NCBI RefSeq assembly: GCF_013409645.1
Contig: NZ_JACCBG010000001.1
Span: 2,292,001-2,356,000, forward strand
Source: Nocardioides panaciterrulae
GTDB taxonomy: Bacteria > Actinomycetota > Actinomycetes > Propionibacteriales > Nocardioidaceae
Length of the DNA: 64,000 nucleotides
Reading direction: 5' to 3'
Shown: piece by piece, positions 8,853-19,125 of the stretch
Numbering within the stretch: the stretch's first letter is position 1
How the letters are laid out: every line of letters starts with the position of its first letter
Notes under the pieces: model-generated
The model's database searches: none
The model's input: the letters and a program-made list of their open reading frames with translations, nothing else
Told to the model about the DNA's origin: nothing
Made by a program: the position numbers and the translations under genes

Positions 8853-10100
8853 TCAGCAGGCGCCGGCCGACTCGGTCGCGCAGTACTGGCGCAGCTCGTC
8901 CTTGTACTTCAGGAACTCGTCGTAGCTGCTGGCGAACTTCGTCTCGCCGGTCTTCAGGTTGACCGTGACGTAGTAGTACCAGTCGCCGTCCGCGGGATGG
9001 GTCGCCGCCCGCAGGGCGTCGTCGCCGGGCGCCTCGATCGGCGTCGGGGGCAGGCCCGGGTTCTGGTAGGTGTTGTACGGCGAGTCGATCTTCAGGTCGT
9101 CGGTCGTGGGCACGGCCGTGAGCTTGTTGTCCGCGGCGTAGTCCACCGTGGCGTCGATCTGCAACAGGTGGCCGGTCTCACTGCCCTCGAGCCGGTTGTA
9201 GATCACCCGCGCGATCTTCGGCATGTAGCTGCCGCGACCCTCGGCCTGGACCAGGCTGGCGACGATCATCAGGTCACCGGGGCTGTAGCCCAGCCGCTTC
9301 GCCGCACCCTTCAGGTCGGCGTCGGCGGCCGCCTGCTTCCAGCGGGTGACCATGTCGCGCAGGATCGAGGTCGGGGTCGCCTTCGGCCCGAAGTCGTAGG
9401 TCGCCGGGAAGAGGTAGCCCTCGGCGTTCCCGTGCGCGTAGGGCGGGAGCCCCAGCTTCGCCGGCTTGGCGAGCACCTTCGTGAACTGGCCGCGCGAGAA
9501 GTCGGTGGCATCGGCCAGCAGGCCGACCACATCGGTCACGCGCAGGCCCTCGGGGATCGTCACGGAGTTCTTCATCAGGTTCCCGGGGTCGACGAGGACC
9601 TCCAGCGCGTCGGCGGCCGGCATCTCCTTCTTCAGCGGGTAGAAGCCGACCTGGATGCCGGTGGAGTCGGGGTTGGCGCTCGCGGCGCCGGTGAACGCCT
9701 CGACCGAGGCGACGACCCCGGCCGCCTTCAGGTTGCGCCCGATCTCGGCGACCGAGTCCCCGTCGTGGACCTGGAAGGTGACCTTCCCGTGCCCGGGGCC
9801 GGCGTAGTCCTCCGGCGAGCTGAACTGGTCGCGCAGGAACCCGACGCCGCGGGTCACGCCGACGTAGAACACCGCGACCACGATCGCCAGCGCCACCAGC
9901 ACGGCCAGGCAGCTCTTGACGCCCTTTCGCTTGCGCCGGCGACCGCCGCGCCCGGGGTGCATCGGAACGAGGTCGTCCTCGTCGGCCGCCGGGACCTGGT
10001 CGTCGTACGGCGCTCGCGGCGCCGGCGCCTCGAGCGCCTCCTCGTCGCGGGGTGTGGTGCTCCCGGAGGGATGGGGCTGGGCCTCGTCGTGATGGGTCAC
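8853..10100 (-). CDS. mltG: Endolytic murein transglycosylase MltG
   Basis: Cuts nascent peptidoglycan strands inside the membrane-proximal wall and so sets glycan length. The 415-residue protein has an acidic cytoplasmic N-terminus, a basic patch RGGRRRKRKGVK, one transmembrane helix near residues 63-85, a LysM-like region (FQVHDGDSVAEIGRNLKAAG) and the YceG catalytic domain with the family glutamate in VASLVQAEG and the NRL segment. Starts at GTG overlapping the ruvX stop as GTGA. The order alaS-ruvX-mltG-aroE is widespread in actinobacteria. Confidence 0.93.
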   Translation of the reverse strand: MTHHDEAQPHPSGSTTPRDEEALEAPAPRAPYDDQVPAADEDDLVPMHPGRGGRRRKRKGVKSCLAVLVALAIVVAVFYVGVTRGVGFLRDQFSSPEDYAGPGHGKVTFQVHDGDSVAEIGRNLKAAGVVASVEAFTGAASANPDSTGIQVGFYPLKKEMPAADALEVLVDPGNLMKNSVTIPEGLRVTDVVGLLADATDFSRGQFTKVLAKPAKLGLPPYAHGNAEGYLFPATYDFGPKATPTSILRDMVTRWKQAAADADLKGAAKRLGYSPGDLMIVASLVQAEGRGSYMPKIARVIYNRLEGSETGHLLQIDATVDYAADNKLTAVPTTDDLKIDSPYNTYQNPGLPPTPIEAPGDDALRAATHPADGDWYYYVTVNLKTGETKFASSYDEFLKYKDELRQYCATESAGAC

Positions 10101-10558
10101 TCGTCCGTCTCCTCGACGATCTCGCCCGGCGCCGCCCCCGTTGCGCGCTCGGTGTCCAGTGCGTGCTGCAGGATCAAGACGGCCGCTGCCTGGTCGACCA
10201 CGGCCCGTCGTCGGCCGCCCTTGCGGCCACGGTCGCGCAGCATAGCCTCCGCCGACACCGTCGTCAGCCGCTCGTCGACCAGCCGCACCGGGACCGGAGC
10301 CACCCGGCGGGCCAGCCGGCCGGCGAACTCGCGCACCTTCGCCGCCGCCGGGCCCTCACTGCCCGAGAGCGACCGGGGCAGCCCGACCACCACCTCGACC
10401 GCCTCCTCCTCCGCCAGCAGGCGGGCTAGGCGGGCGAGGTCGCCCTTGCCGGCCCTGACCGTCTCGACCGGGGTGGCCAGCATCCCGCTCGGGTCGCTGC
10501 GGGCGACGCCGATGCGGGCGTCGCCCGGGTCGATCCCGAGCCGGACGCCGGACCGCAC
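10097..10558 (-). CDS. ruvX: RuvX/YqgF-type Holliday junction resolvase family protein
   Basis: A 153-residue RNase H-fold protein, the usual size. Visible are LGIDPGDARIGVA at the N-terminus with the first acidic ligand, VVVGLPRSLSGSEG, and VRLVDERLTT. In Mycobacterium RuvX cleaves Holliday junctions; in E. coli YqgF acts in pre-16S rRNA processing, so the cellular role may be either. The GTG start lies one base after the alaS stop, and the end overlaps mltG. Confidence 0.9.
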   Translation of the reverse strand: MRSGVRLGIDPGDARIGVARSDPSGMLATPVETVRAGKGDLARLARLLAEEEAVEVVVGLPRSLSGSEGPAAAKVREFAGRLARRVAPVPVRLVDERLTTVSAEAMLRDRGRKGGRRRAVVDQAAAVLILQHALDTERATGAAPGEIVEETDE

Positions 10559-10559
10559 C

Positions 10560-13292
10560 TCAGGCCCCGGGCTGACCGGTGGCGCGGGCGACCTCGGTGC
10601 CGACCAGCGCGATCGCCTCGTCGAGCCGGGAGGCGTCGCCGCCGCCGCCCTGGGCCACGTCGTCCTTGCCGCCGCCGCGGCCGCCCACCAGCGGGCCCAC
10701 CGCCCGGACCAGCTCGTTGGCGCTGACCCCGCGGCTGCGCGCCTGGTCGTTGACCGCCGCGACCACCGCCACCTTGGTGTCGGCCCCGGACCCGGTCGAC
10801 CCGATGATCACGACCACGCCGGGCTCGCCCGCGGCCAGCCGGCCGCGGACGTCGAGCGCGAGCGTGCGGACGTCGCCGCCACCGGCGCCGTCGGCGCGGT
10901 GGGCCACGACCTTGACGCCGTTGACGTCGACCGCGTCCGCCGCCAGCTGGGCACCGTTCGCGAGCAGCTGGGCGAGGCGGACCTTCTCGATCTCCTTCTC
11001 GGCCGTGCGCAGCTTCTCCACGATGTCGTGAACGCGCTCGGGCAGCATCTCGGGGCGCACCTTCAGCGCCTCGGAGAGCTGGGCGACCAGCACGTGCTCG
11101 CGCGCGAGGAAGCGGTACGCGTCGCCGCCGACCAGCGCCTCGACCCGGCGTACGCCGGAGCCGATCGAGGACTCCCCGAGCAGCTTGACCACGCCGAGCT
11201 GGCCGGACCGGTGCGCGTGCGTGCCGCCGCAGAGCTCGCGGGCCCAGTCGCCGACCGAGATCACCCGCACCTGGTCGCCGTACTTCTCCCCGAACAGCGC
11301 CATGGCGCCGGACTTCACGGCGTCCTCCTGGCTCATCAGCTCCGCGTGCACGGCGAGGTCGGCGAGCACCAGGTCGTTGACCCGTTCCTCGACGTCCTGC
11401 ATGACCGAGGTCGGGACCGAGCCGGTGGCGGAGAAGTCGAACCGGAACCGGCCCGGGGAGTTCTCCGAGCCCGCCTGGGTGGCGGTCTCCCCCAGCGCCT
11501 CGCGGAAGGCCTTGTGCACCATGTGGGTCGCGGTGTGCGACCGGGAGATCGAGCGCCGGCGCTCGATGTCGACCCGGCCCTGGGCGGCCAGGCCGGGGGT
11601 CACCTCGCCGGAGAGCACCAGGGCCTTGTGCACGACCAGGCCGGTGATCGGCGACTGCACGTCGCGGACCTGCAGCAGCGCGCCGTTCTCGAGCTCGATG
11701 ACGCCCTGGTCGGCGAGCTGTCCGCCGCCCTCGGCGTAGAAGGGTGTGCGGTCCAGCACGAGCTCGACCTCGTCGCCCTCACGCGCCGAGGCGACCACGC
11801 CACCGGCGGTGACCAGGCCGCGCACGGCTCCCTCGGTCACCACGTCGGTGTAGCCGGTGAACTCGACCGCCCGCCCCAGGGAGTCCGCGACCTCGCGGTA
11901 GGCCCGCGCGTCGCGGTGCTGGCCCTTCTTCGCCTTGGCGTCGGCCTTGGCCCGCTCGCGCTGCTCGGTCATCAGCCGTCGGAAGCCCGCCTCGTCGACG
12001 CTGAGCCCCTGCTCGGAGGCCATCTCGAGGGTGAGGTCGATGGGGAAGCCGTAGGTGTCGTGGAGCGCGAACGCCTTGTCACCGGAGAGCTGGGAGCCGC
12101 CCCCGGACCTGAGCTCGGTGGTGGCCAGGTCGAAGATCGCGGTGCCGGCGCGCAGGGTCTGGCGGAACGCGTCCTCCTCCGCGTAGGCGACGGTCGAGAT
12201 CCGCTCCCAGTCGCGGTGCAGCTCGCCGTAGGTCTCGCCCATCTTGTCGCGGCTGACCGGCATCAGCTCCGGCAGCGCGCGGTCCTCGAAGCCGAGCAGC
12301 CGCATCGAGCGGACCGCGCGACGGAGCAGCCGGCGCAGCACGTAGCCGCGGGCCTCGTTGCCGGGGACCACACCGTCGGCGATCAGCATCATCGAGGAGC
12401 GGACGTGGTCGGCGACCACCCGGAACCGGACGTCGTCCTCGTGGCCCTGCTGGCCTCCGGCGCCGTACCGGCGGCCGGTGAGCTCCATGGCCTTCTCGAT
12501 GACCGGGAACATCACGTCGATCTCGTACATGTTCTCCCTGCCCTGGAGCAGGAAGGCGACGCGCTCGAGGCCCATGCCGGTGTCGATGTTCTTCTTCGGC
12601 AGGCTCCCGGCGATGTCGAAGTCGGACTTCGAGCGCACCGCGCTGAGCTCGTCCTGCATGAAGACCAGGTTCCAGATCTCCAGCAGCCGGTCCTCGAGCG
12701 CGAAGGGCATGTCGGGTCCGAGCCGGGCGGCGTCGAAGTCGGGGCCGTACGCCGGGCCACGGTCGTAGAGGATCTCCGAGCACGGGCCGCCGGGGCCCGG
12801 TACGCCCATCGACCAGTAGTTCTCCTTCTTGCCCAGGCGCAGGATCCGCTCCTCGGGCAGTCCGGTGATCTTCTTCCACAGCTCGAGCGCCTCGGGGTCG
12901 TCGTCGTAGACGCTCGGGTAGAGCCGGCTCTCCTCCAGCCCCCAGCCGCCGTCCTCACGCGAGCGCGTGACCAGCTCCCAGGCCAGCTCGATGGCCCCCT
13001 GCTTGAAGTAGTCGCCGAAGGAGAAGTTGCCGCACATCTCGAAGAACGTGCCGTGCCGGGTGGTCTTGCCGACGTCCTCGATGTCGGGGGTCCGCACGCA
13101 CTTCTGCACGCTGGTGGCCCGCCGGTAGGGCGGGGTCTCCTGGCCGAGGAAGTAGGGCTTGAACGGCACCATGCCGGCGTTGACGAACAGCAGGTTCGGG
13201 TCGTCGAGCAGCAGCGAGGCGGACGGCACCGCCTGGTGGCCGTTGCGCTCGAAGTGAGCGACGAACCTCCGGCGAATCTCCGCGGTGTCCAT
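10560..13292 (-). CDS. alaS: Alanyl-tRNA synthetase
   Basis: Charges tRNA-Ala. The 910 residues show the class II catalytic core ([34 protein letters not shown]), the editing domain with the zinc/active-site [11 protein letters not shown] and [12 protein letters not shown] motifs, and a C-terminal domain ending in a glycine-rich [13 protein letters not shown] region. Length is slightly above the E. coli protein (about 875). The ATG shares one base with the stop of the small membrane protein gene upstream (TGATG), and ruvX follows after one base. Confidence 0.97.
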   Translation of the reverse strand: MDTAEIRRRFVAHFERNGHQAVPSASLLLDDPNLLFVNAGMVPFKPYFLGQETPPYRRATSVQKCVRTPDIEDVGKTTRHGTFFEMCGNFSFGDYFKQGAIELAWELVTRSREDGGWGLEESRLYPSVYDDDPEALELWKKITGLPEERILRLGKKENYWSMGVPGPGGPCSEILYDRGPAYGPDFDAARLGPDMPFALEDRLLEIWNLVFMQDELSAVRSKSDFDIAGSLPKKNIDTGMGLERVAFLLQGRENMYEIDVMFPVIEKAMELTGRRYGAGGQQGHEDDVRFRVVADHVRSSMMLIADGVVPGNEARGYVLRRLLRRAVRSMRLLGFEDRALPELMPVSRDKMGETYGELHRDWERISTVAYAEEDAFRQTLRAGTAIFDLATTELRSGGGSQLSGDKAFALHDTYGFPIDLTLEMASEQGLSVDEAGFRRLMTEQRERAKADAKAKKGQHRDARAYREVADSLGRAVEFTGYTDVVTEGAVRGLVTAGGVVASAREGDEVELVLDRTPFYAEGGGQLADQGVIELENGALLQVRDVQSPITGLVVHKALVLSGEVTPGLAAQGRVDIERRRSISRSHTATHMVHKAFREALGETATQAGSENSPGRFRFDFSATGSVPTSVMQDVEERVNDLVLADLAVHAELMSQEDAVKSGAMALFGEKYGDQVRVISVGDWARELCGGTHAHRSGQLGVVKLLGESSIGSGVRRVEALVGGDAYRFLAREHVLVAQLSEALKVRPEMLPERVHDIVEKLRTAEKEIEKVRLAQLLANGAQLAADAVDVNGVKVVAHRADGAGGGDVRTLALDVRGRLAAGEPGVVVIIGSTGSGADTKVAVVAAVNDQARSRGVSANELVRAVGPLVGGRGGGKDDVAQGGGGDASRLDEAIALVGTEVARATGQPGA

Positions 13293-13645
13293 CAGTGGCT
13301 GCCTTCCTGGATGTCGGTGGTGCTGAGGTCGGGGTGCTGCCCGGGGCCTTCGGGGTGCTGGCCAGCTGCGACGGGGGCGCCGAGCGGGTCCGGTGCGGCG
13401 CGGTGCCGGCCGGCGGCGAGCTGTGGCCGTCCATCAGGCACCAGCCCGTAGCGCTGCCGCAACTCGGTTTCCTTCTCGGCGTAGCCCTGGGCCACCTCGT
13501 CGCGGAACAGCCGGGCGCCCGCCTCCAGCCCGTGCCACCGGTCGCGCAGCCCCTCGGCGGTGAGCGCCTCGGCCATCCGGCGGCCGCGCACCATCGCGTA
13601 GACGCCGGCGCCGGCGCCGGCGACGAACCAGATGCCCCGGCTCAT
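13292..13645 (-). CDS. Small membrane-anchored protein next to alaS
   Basis: A 117-residue protein starting [23 protein letters not shown], a single N-terminal helix of the kind seen in small actinobacterial alaS-linked proteins (DUF6167-like, as I recall). A charged amphipathic stretch follows (residues 25-60, [20 protein letters not shown]), then a polar Gln/His/Pro-rich tail. Start by ATG overlapping the preceding stop (ATGA); the stop shares a base with the alaS start. Function unknown. Confidence 0.75.
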   Translation of the reverse strand: MSRGIWFVAGAGAGVYAMVRGRRMAEALTAEGLRDRWHGLEAGARLFRDEVAQGYAEKETELRQRYGLVPDGRPQLAAGRHRAAPDPLGAPVAAGQHPEGPGQHPDLSTTDIQEGSH

Positions 13646-14127
13646 GCGGCGTCCGCGGTCGGGTCGGCCGAGCGCCGGCGCCGCGCGAGGTCGCGCAGCT
13701 CGCGGCGGCGCTGCTTGCGCGCCGCCCGGGTCTGCCGCCGCACCTCGGAGCGGATCCGGTGGCGGGTCTCGGGGGCCAGCGCGCGGCGCAGCCCGTGGGC
13801 GAGCGAGCCGGCCTTGACGACGCTCTCGCGCAGCACGAGGTCGGCGAAGAGCGCCCGGTCCAGCGGGGCCGGCGCGTCGTCGGCGACCGGCTCGGGCCGG
13901 TCGCCGAGGTGGGTGATGACGAACTCGGTCTGTGGCCGGTGTGGGGACGCCGGAGCGGGCGGGGTCGCCAGCCGGCGTTCGATCTCGTCGACCTGGGCGC
14001 GCAGCGACGCGGCCTCGGCGTGGGCCGCGCTCAGCTCGCGTCCGGTGCGCGCGCGCTCGCGGACCAGCAGCACGAGCAGGACCAGCGTGAGGACGGCCAT
14101 CACCCCGGTCGCGATCCATTGCTGCAT
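13642..14127 (-). CDS. Membrane-anchored coiled-coil hypothetical protein
   Basis: 161 residues: an N-terminal transmembrane helix (TGVMAVLTLVLLVLLV, about 7-22), a short coiled-coil stretch (ELSAAHAEAASLRAQVDEIERRL), a Pro/Ala-rich linker, and a strongly basic C-terminal region rich in Arg (TRHRIRSEVRRQTRAARKQ). The basic end suggests nucleic-acid or ribosome contact, but this is inference. It lies 11 bases after rarA and overlaps the next gene by four bases, so it belongs to the same transcript. Confidence 0.75.
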   Translation of the reverse strand: MQQWIATGVMAVLTLVLLVLLVRERARTGRELSAAHAEAASLRAQVDEIERRLATPPAPASPHRPQTEFVITHLGDRPEPVADDAPAPLDRALFADLVLRESVVKAGSLAHGLRRALAPETRHRIRSEVRRQTRAARKQRRRELRDLARRRRSADPTADAA

Positions 14128-14138
14128 GGTGCCCGACC

Positions 14139-15515
14139 CTATCGCGGGCGGCGGCGCGTCCCGCGCTCCGGCCCGGCTCCGCGGATCATCCGGCGGATCC
14201 GCTCCCAGCGCTCGCGGACCGCGGCCTCGGCGCCCAGCGACGTGGGCCGGTAGTACTCCGCATCGAGCACCGCGTCGGGGGCGTACTGCTGCTCGGCGAT
14301 GCCGTACGGCTCGTCGTGGCTGTACTTGTACGTCGAGCCGTGGCCGAGCTTCTTGGCACCGGCGTAGTGGGCGTCGCGCAGGTGCGCCGGCACCGGTCCG
14401 ATCTTGCCGGCCCGCACGTCGGCGAGCGCGGCCCCGATCGCCGTGGTGACCGCGTTGGACTTGGGGGCCACGGCCAGCGCGATGGTGGCGTGGGCAAGGG
14501 TCAGCTGGGCCTCCGGCATGCCGATCAGCTGGACGATCTGCGCGGCCGCGACGGCGGTCTGCAGGGCGGTGGAGTCGGCCAGGCCGACGTCCTCGCTGGC
14601 GAGGATCATCAGTCGGCGGGCGATGAACCGCGGGTCCTCACCGGCCTCGATCATCCGGGCCAGGTAGTGCAGCGCGGCGTCGGCGTCCGACCCGCGCACC
14701 GACTTGATGAAGGCGCTGGTGATGTCGTAGTGCTGGTCGCCCTGCCGGTCGTAGCGCACCGCCGCCTGGTCGACGGCGGTCTCGGCGGTCTCCAGGTCGA
14801 TCGCGTCGAGGCCGCGTGAGGCGGCCGCGCCGGCCGCCGCCTCCAGGTAGGTCAGCGAGCGGCGGGCGTCGCCGCCCGCCAGCCGCACCAGGTGGTCCAG
14901 TGCGTCGTCGTCGATGCTGGTGCGGCCGCCGAGCCCACGCTCGTCCTCCAGGGCCTGCGCCAGCACCGCCCGGACGTCGTCGTCGGTCAGCGACTCCAGC
15001 CGGAGCAGCAGGCTGCGCGAGAGCAGCGGGGAGATCACCGAGAAGAAGGGGTTCTCGGTGGTGGCGGCGACCAGGGTGACCCAGCGGTTCTCCACGCCCG
15101 GCAGCAGCGCGTCCTGCTGGGCCTTGCTGAAGCGGTGCACCTCGTCGACGAAGAGCACGGTCTCGCGACCACCGCGCACCAGCTCGCCGCGTGCGGCGTC
15201 GATCGCGGCCCGCACCTCCTTCACCCCGGCCGAGACCGCGGAGACCTCGACGAAGCGACGGTCGGTCTGCTGGCTGACGATCGAGGCGATCGTGGTCTTG
15301 CCGGTGCCCGGCGGGCCCCACAGCAGCAGCGACATCGACTGGTCGCCCTCGATCAGGCGCCGCAGCGGCGCGCCGGGCGCCCGCAGCTGCTCCTGCCCGA
15401 CCAGCTCCTCGAGGGTCCGCGGCCGCATCCGGACCGCCAGCGGTGCCGAGGCATGGGTGTTCGCGTTGAGAGAGCCGCCACCGGTGGTCCCGGGAACGTC
15501 GAACAGGCCGTCCAC
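14139..15515 (-). CDS. rarA: Replication-associated recombination protein A (RarA/MgsA)
   Basis: AAA+ ATPase related to clamp loaders that acts at stalled replication forks. The 458 residues contain Walker [10 protein letters not shown] near 70, Walker [12 protein letters not shown], the sensor [10 protein letters not shown] and the C-terminal tetramerisation domain. The N-terminal MDGLFDV peptide resembles the SSB/clamp-binding ends of the family. Starts at GTG. First visible gene of the long minus-strand run through alaS to aroQ. Confidence 0.93.
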   Translation of the reverse strand: MDGLFDVPGTTGGGSLNANTHASAPLAVRMRPRTLEELVGQEQLRAPGAPLRRLIEGDQSMSLLLWGPPGTGKTTIASIVSQQTDRRFVEVSAVSAGVKEVRAAIDAARGELVRGGRETVLFVDEVHRFSKAQQDALLPGVENRWVTLVAATTENPFFSVISPLLSRSLLLRLESLTDDDVRAVLAQALEDERGLGGRTSIDDDALDHLVRLAGGDARRSLTYLEAAAGAAASRGLDAIDLETAETAVDQAAVRYDRQGDQHYDITSAFIKSVRGSDADAALHYLARMIEAGEDPRFIARRLMILASEDVGLADSTALQTAVAAAQIVQLIGMPEAQLTLAHATIALAVAPKSNAVTTAIGAALADVRAGKIGPVPAHLRDAHYAGAKKLGHGSTYKYSHDEPYGIAEQQYAPDAVLDAEYYRPTSLGAEAAVRERWERIRRMIRGAGPERGTRRRPR

Positions 15516-15566
15516 GGGATCACCGTACGGTGCCCGTGGGACGGCCTGTTCGTGGAGGTCCCCGTG

Positions 15567-15590
15567 CCGTCCGGCCCGCGGGCCGGACGG
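15567..15590 (-). terminator. Perfect 24-base palindrome after the peptide ABC operon
   Basis: CCGTCCGGCCCG followed by its exact reverse complement, 19 bases beyond the last stop of the ABC importer operon and before rarA on the same strand. A 10-12 bp GC-only stem without a T-tract fits the U-less terminators common in actinobacteria. Confidence 0.6.
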
Positions 15591-15609
15591 CGGTGCTCTG
15601 CGGCCTCGG

Positions 15610-16908
15610 TCAGGCCGAGACCATGGTCTTGCTCTTGACGTCGAACCAGCGGTCGGCGAAGCCCGGCCCCGCCTCCGGAGGCTCGATCGGCTGGTCGCCC
15701 GTCGAGGACGGGCTGCCCTGCGCGTCCACGCCGAGCAGGCCGGTGGTCACCGGCTCGGTCGGGTGCTTGCCCAGCTCGCCCGGGAAGTGGCAGGCGACCT
15801 TGTGGCGCGCCCCGATCTGCAGCAGCGGCGGCTCGACCTTCGCGCAGATCTCCTGCGCGAGCGGGCACCGGGTGCGGAACCGGCAGCCCGACGGCGGGTT
15901 GATCGGGCTCGGCACGTCACCCTCGAGCATGATCCGCTCACGCCGGCCGCCGATCGCGGCCTGCTTGACGTCCGGGACCGCCGACAGCAGCGCCTGCGTG
16001 TACGGGTGGTACGACGACCCGTAGATGGTCTCGCGGTCGGCGATCTCGACGATCTTGCCCAGGTACATCACCGCGACCTCGGGGCAGAAGTGCCGCACCA
16101 CGGCGAGGTCGTGGGCGATGAAGAGGAACGCGACGTCGAACTCGTGCTGGATGTCCTGGAGCAGGTTGATCACCTGCGCCTGGATCGACACGTCCAGCGC
16201 CGAGACCGGCTCGTCGGCCACGAGCAGCTTCGGGTTCAGCGTGAGCGCCCGGGCGATGCCGATGCGCTGGCGCTGGCCCCCGGAGAACTCGTTGGGGTAG
16301 CGGTTGTAGTGCTCGGGGTTGAGGCCGACGACCTCCAGCAGCTCCTGGACCCGCGGCAGGATCTTGTCCTTCGGCACCACGCCGTGCACAGCCAGCGGCG
16401 CACCCACGATCGAGCCCACCGTGTGCCGGGGGTTCAGCGAGGTGTAGGGGTCCTGGAAGATCATCTGCACGTTGCGGCGCAGCGGCTTGAGCTGCCGGTT
16501 CGACATCTTGGCGATGTCGACCTGGTCGTGGCCGAACTTCATCGAGCCGCCGGTCGGCGAGTACAGCCGGGTGATCAGTCGGCCGGTCGTGGACTTGCCA
16601 CAGCCCGACTCCCCCACCAGGCCCAGCGAGCCGCCCTTCGGCACCTGGAAGGAGATCCCGTCGACCGCCTGCACGTGGCCGACGGTGCGCCGCAGCACGC
16701 CCGAGGACTTCACCGGGAAGTACATCTTGAGGTTCTCGACCGAGAGCACCGGCTCGGCGTTCGGGTCGAGCCTGCTGGCCGCGTGCCCCATGGCGGCGAG
16801 GGGGCGCTCGCCGTCGCGGGCCGCCGGCGCCGACGCCGACGGGGTCTCGGCGTCGACCGCACCCGCGTCGGGGCGTTCGTCGCTCTTCTCGACGTTCAGG
16901 TCGGACAT
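15610..16908 (-). CDS. Oligopeptide ABC importer ATP-binding subunit (OppF/DppF type)
   Basis: 432 residues. Walker [10 protein letters not shown], signature SGGQRQR and Walker [13 protein letters not shown] are present, followed by the oligopeptide-type C-terminal extension with its cysteine cluster ([16 protein letters not shown]). The N-terminal 45 residues are a polar Ala/Asp/Glu-rich leader and the last 50 a Pro/Gly-rich tail. The ATG overlaps the stop of the partner ATPase as ATGA. Last gene of the operon; energises peptide uptake with the 367-residue subunit. Confidence 0.93.
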   Translation of the reverse strand: MSDLNVEKSDERPDAGAVDAETPSASAPAARDGERPLAAMGHAASRLDPNAEPVLSVENLKMYFPVKSSGVLRRTVGHVQAVDGISFQVPKGGSLGLVGESGCGKSTTGRLITRLYSPTGGSMKFGHDQVDIAKMSNRQLKPLRRNVQMIFQDPYTSLNPRHTVGSIVGAPLAVHGVVPKDKILPRVQELLEVVGLNPEHYNRYPNEFSGGQRQRIGIARALTLNPKLLVADEPVSALDVSIQAQVINLLQDIQHEFDVAFLFIAHDLAVVRHFCPEVAVMYLGKIVEIADRETIYGSSYHPYTQALLSAVPDVKQAAIGGRRERIMLEGDVPSPINPPSGCRFRTRCPLAQEICAKVEPPLLQIGARHKVACHFPGELGKHPTEPVTTGLLGVDAQGSPSSTGDQPIEPPEAGPGFADRWFDVKSKTMVSA

Positions 16909-18011
16909 CAGTTCTCCTCGGCCAGCTCGGGCGCGATCTCGGGGAGCACCTCGGACTGGTAGACGGCGTCGGGGTCGGCCAGGTGGCAGCGCTTCACGTG
17001 CTTGTTGCCGTGGCTGCCGGGCAGGAGGAGCGGCAGCTCCGTCGAGCACAGGTCGCCGGGCACCTTGCTGGTGTGGACGCAACGCGGGTGGAAAGCGCAG
17101 CCGGTGGGCAGGTTGAGCAGGCTCGGCGGGTTGCCCGGGATCGGGATCAGCCGCGCGTCGGTGTCGGCGGTGACGTCCGGGACGCTGGAGAGCAGGCCCC
17201 AGGTGTAGGGCATCTCCGGGTGCGTCAGGATCTCGCGACCCGGGCCGTACTCCACCGCGCGGCCGGCGTACATCACGAGCACGTCGTCGGCCATCTCCGC
17301 GATCACGCCGAGGTCGTGGGTGATGATGATGACCGCGGAGTTGAACTCGCGCTGCAGGTCCTGCAGCAGGTCGAGGATCTGCGCCTGCACGGTGACGTCG
17401 AGCGCCGTGGTGGGCTCGTCGGCGATCAGCAGGGACGGGTCGTTGATCAGGCCCATCGCGATCATCGCGCGCTGGCGCATACCGCCGGAGAACTGGTGCG
17501 GGAAGTCGTCGACCCGACGGTCGGGCTGCGGGATGCCCACCCGGTCCAGCATCTCCACGGCCTTGCGGCGGGCGTCGCGCTTGGACGCGCTCGGATGGTG
17601 CACGAGGTACGCCTCGGCCAGCTGGCCGCCCACCTTGTAGAAGGGGTGCAGGGCGGCGAGGGCGTCCTGGAAGATCATCGCGACCTGGTTGCCCCGGAGC
17701 TTGCGCATCCGCGGCTCCGAGAGCCCGACGACCTCGGTGCCGCCGACCCGGATCGAGCCGGTGATCTTGCTCGACTTCGCGTCGTGCAGTCCGAGGACGG
17801 CCATGCTGGACACGGACTTGCCGGACCCCGACTCGCCCACGATGCCGAGGGTCTTGCCCATCTCGACGGAGTAGCTGAGGTCGGTGACCGCGGTGAGCGG
17901 CCCGTCCTGGGTCGGGAACGTGACCGTCAGGTCCTCGACCACGAGGAACGGCTCGTTCGGATCGGCACCGGTGCGCTGCGGAGCAGTGGCGGTGCTGGTC
18001 TGCTGGGTCAC
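16908..18011 (-). CDS. Oligopeptide ABC importer ATP-binding subunit (OppD/DppD type)
   Basis: 367 residues with Walker A GESGSGKSV, signature FSGGMRQR, Walker B LLIADEPTTALD and the C-terminal oligopeptide extension (GCAFHPRCVH). The GTG start (VTQQTSTATA) overlaps the permease stop as GTGA. Pairs with the following ATPase as the heterodimeric motor of the transporter. Confidence 0.93.
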   Translation of the reverse strand: MTQQTSTATAPQRTGADPNEPFLVVEDLTVTFPTQDGPLTAVTDLSYSVEMGKTLGIVGESGSGKSVSSMAVLGLHDAKSSKITGSIRVGGTEVVGLSEPRMRKLRGNQVAMIFQDALAALHPFYKVGGQLAEAYLVHHPSASKRDARRKAVEMLDRVGIPQPDRRVDDFPHQFSGGMRQRAMIAMGLINDPSLLIADEPTTALDVTVQAQILDLLQDLQREFNSAVIIITHDLGVIAEMADDVLVMYAGRAVEYGPGREILTHPEMPYTWGLLSSVPDVTADTDARLIPIPGNPPSLLNLPTGCAFHPRCVHTSKVPGDLCSTELPLLLPGSHGNKHVKRCHLADPDAVYQSEVLPEIAPELAEEN

Positions 18012-19015
18012 GAAAGCCTCACCCTCGGATCCAAGATGCTGTACACGATGTCGACCAAGATGTTGCTGATGATGAGCATGGCGGCCGCGAACAGGGCCGT
18101 GGCCTGGACGACCGGCAGGTCGCGGGACTGGACCGCCTGCAGGCTCCAGAAGCCGATGCCCTGGATGTCGAAGATGCTCTCCGTGAAGATCGTGCCGGCG
18201 AGCAGGACGCCGAAGTCGATGCCGAAGATGGTCACGATCGGCACCAGCGCGGCTCGTAGGCCGTGCCGGTAGACGATCTTCCGTGGGGGGAGTCCCTTGG
18301 CCTTCGCGGTGCGGATGTAGTCCTCGGAGAGCACCTCCACCATCGACCCACGAGAGTATCGGGTGTAGGCGGTGCAGTAGAAGATGCCCAGCGCGATCCA
18401 CGCCAGCAACAGGCCGGAGAACCACTTCGCAGGGTTCTGCAGGATCGGGTGGTAGCCGGTGTCGCTGAAGAACGGCACCTGGAAGATCACGGTGAGGTAG
18501 AGCCAGGCGAGCAGCGCGAAGAGGTAGTACGGGATCGAGCTGATCACCAGGAAGCTCGAGACCAGTGCCTTGTCCGCGAGCGTGCCGCGTCTTCGGGCGG
18601 CTGCCACGCCGATGGGAACCCCCAGCGACAAGAAGATGACCGCGCCGCCGATGGCCACGGAGAAGGTCGCGGGGAGCCGCGTCTTCATCTCCTGCCAGAC
18701 CGGGACCTTGGTGCGGTAGGAGTAGCCGAAGCAGGGCGCCTTGCACGGGTAGGTCGTGGGGCCGATCGTGATCTCACGGCCCACGAAGACGCCCTTGACG
18801 AACTTCCCGTACTCCTCGTAGACGGGGTTGTCGTAACCGAGCTGGTGCTCGTAGCGGACCAGGCGCTCGGGGGTGCAGCGGTTGCTCGTCTCCCGGTCGC
18901 ACAGGGGCTGCGCCGGGCTCGAGGGGCCGTACCAGAACAGCAGGAAGATCGCCATCGAGACGAGGGCGATGACCACGAAGCCGCTGAGCACACGCTTGAC
19001 GACATAGGCAAACAT
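18008..19015 (-). CDS. Oligopeptide ABC importer permease (OppB/DppB type)
   Basis: 335 residues. One N-terminal helix (VVIALVSMAIFLLFWYG), a periplasmic segment containing several cysteines, then the five-helix permease core with the EAA-type loop near DYIRTAKAKGLPPRKIVYRH. The extracytoplasmic part has the pairs CDRETSNRC and CKAPC, unusual for this family and suggestive of disulfides. Separated from the upstream binding-protein gene by a strong hairpin. Confidence 0.92.
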   Translation of the reverse strand: MFAYVVKRVLSGFVVIALVSMAIFLLFWYGPSSPAQPLCDRETSNRCTPERLVRYEHQLGYDNPVYEEYGKFVKGVFVGREITIGPTTYPCKAPCFGYSYRTKVPVWQEMKTRLPATFSVAIGGAVIFLSLGVPIGVAAARRRGTLADKALVSSFLVISSIPYYLFALLAWLYLTVIFQVPFFSDTGYHPILQNPAKWFSGLLLAWIALGIFYCTAYTRYSRGSMVEVLSEDYIRTAKAKGLPPRKIVYRHGLRAALVPIVTIFGIDFGVLLAGTIFTESIFDIQGIGFWSLQAVQSRDLPVVQATALFAAAMLIISNILVDIVYSILDPRVRLS

Positions 19016-19057
19016 CGGGGGGACTCTCTTCGGTCGAAAAACCGGGGGGGCTTGCAG

Positions 19058-19088
19058 GTGGGGGCCCCCAGACTCTGGGAGCCCCCAC
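19058..19088 (-). promoter_or_regulatory. Strong intergenic hairpin between binding protein and permease genes
   Basis: GTGGGGGC and GCCCCCAC enclose a second pair CCCAGA/TCTGGG with a one-base loop, an almost perfect 14-bp stem. It lies 37 bases after the binding-protein stop and 42 bases before the next start, with no T-run, inside an operon whose members all read the same way. It most likely protects the binding-protein mRNA or partially terminates, giving more binding protein than permease. Confidence 0.55.
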
Positions 19089-19125
19089 CGCTAGTTGTAC
19101 CTCAGATCAACTCATGGGGAGTCGA

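Noticed and set aside
8997..13451. A 1484-codon open frame on the plus strand across mltG, ruvX and alaS
   Set aside because: It is antisense to three clear housekeeping genes; its Gly/Arg/Val/Asp-rich composition is what high-GC third positions give on the opposite strand.
19058..19088. End-of-operon terminator splitting the peptide importer into two operons
   Set aside because: Downstream genes have no evident promoter in the 42 remaining bases and complete the same transporter, so partial termination or RNA protection is more likely.
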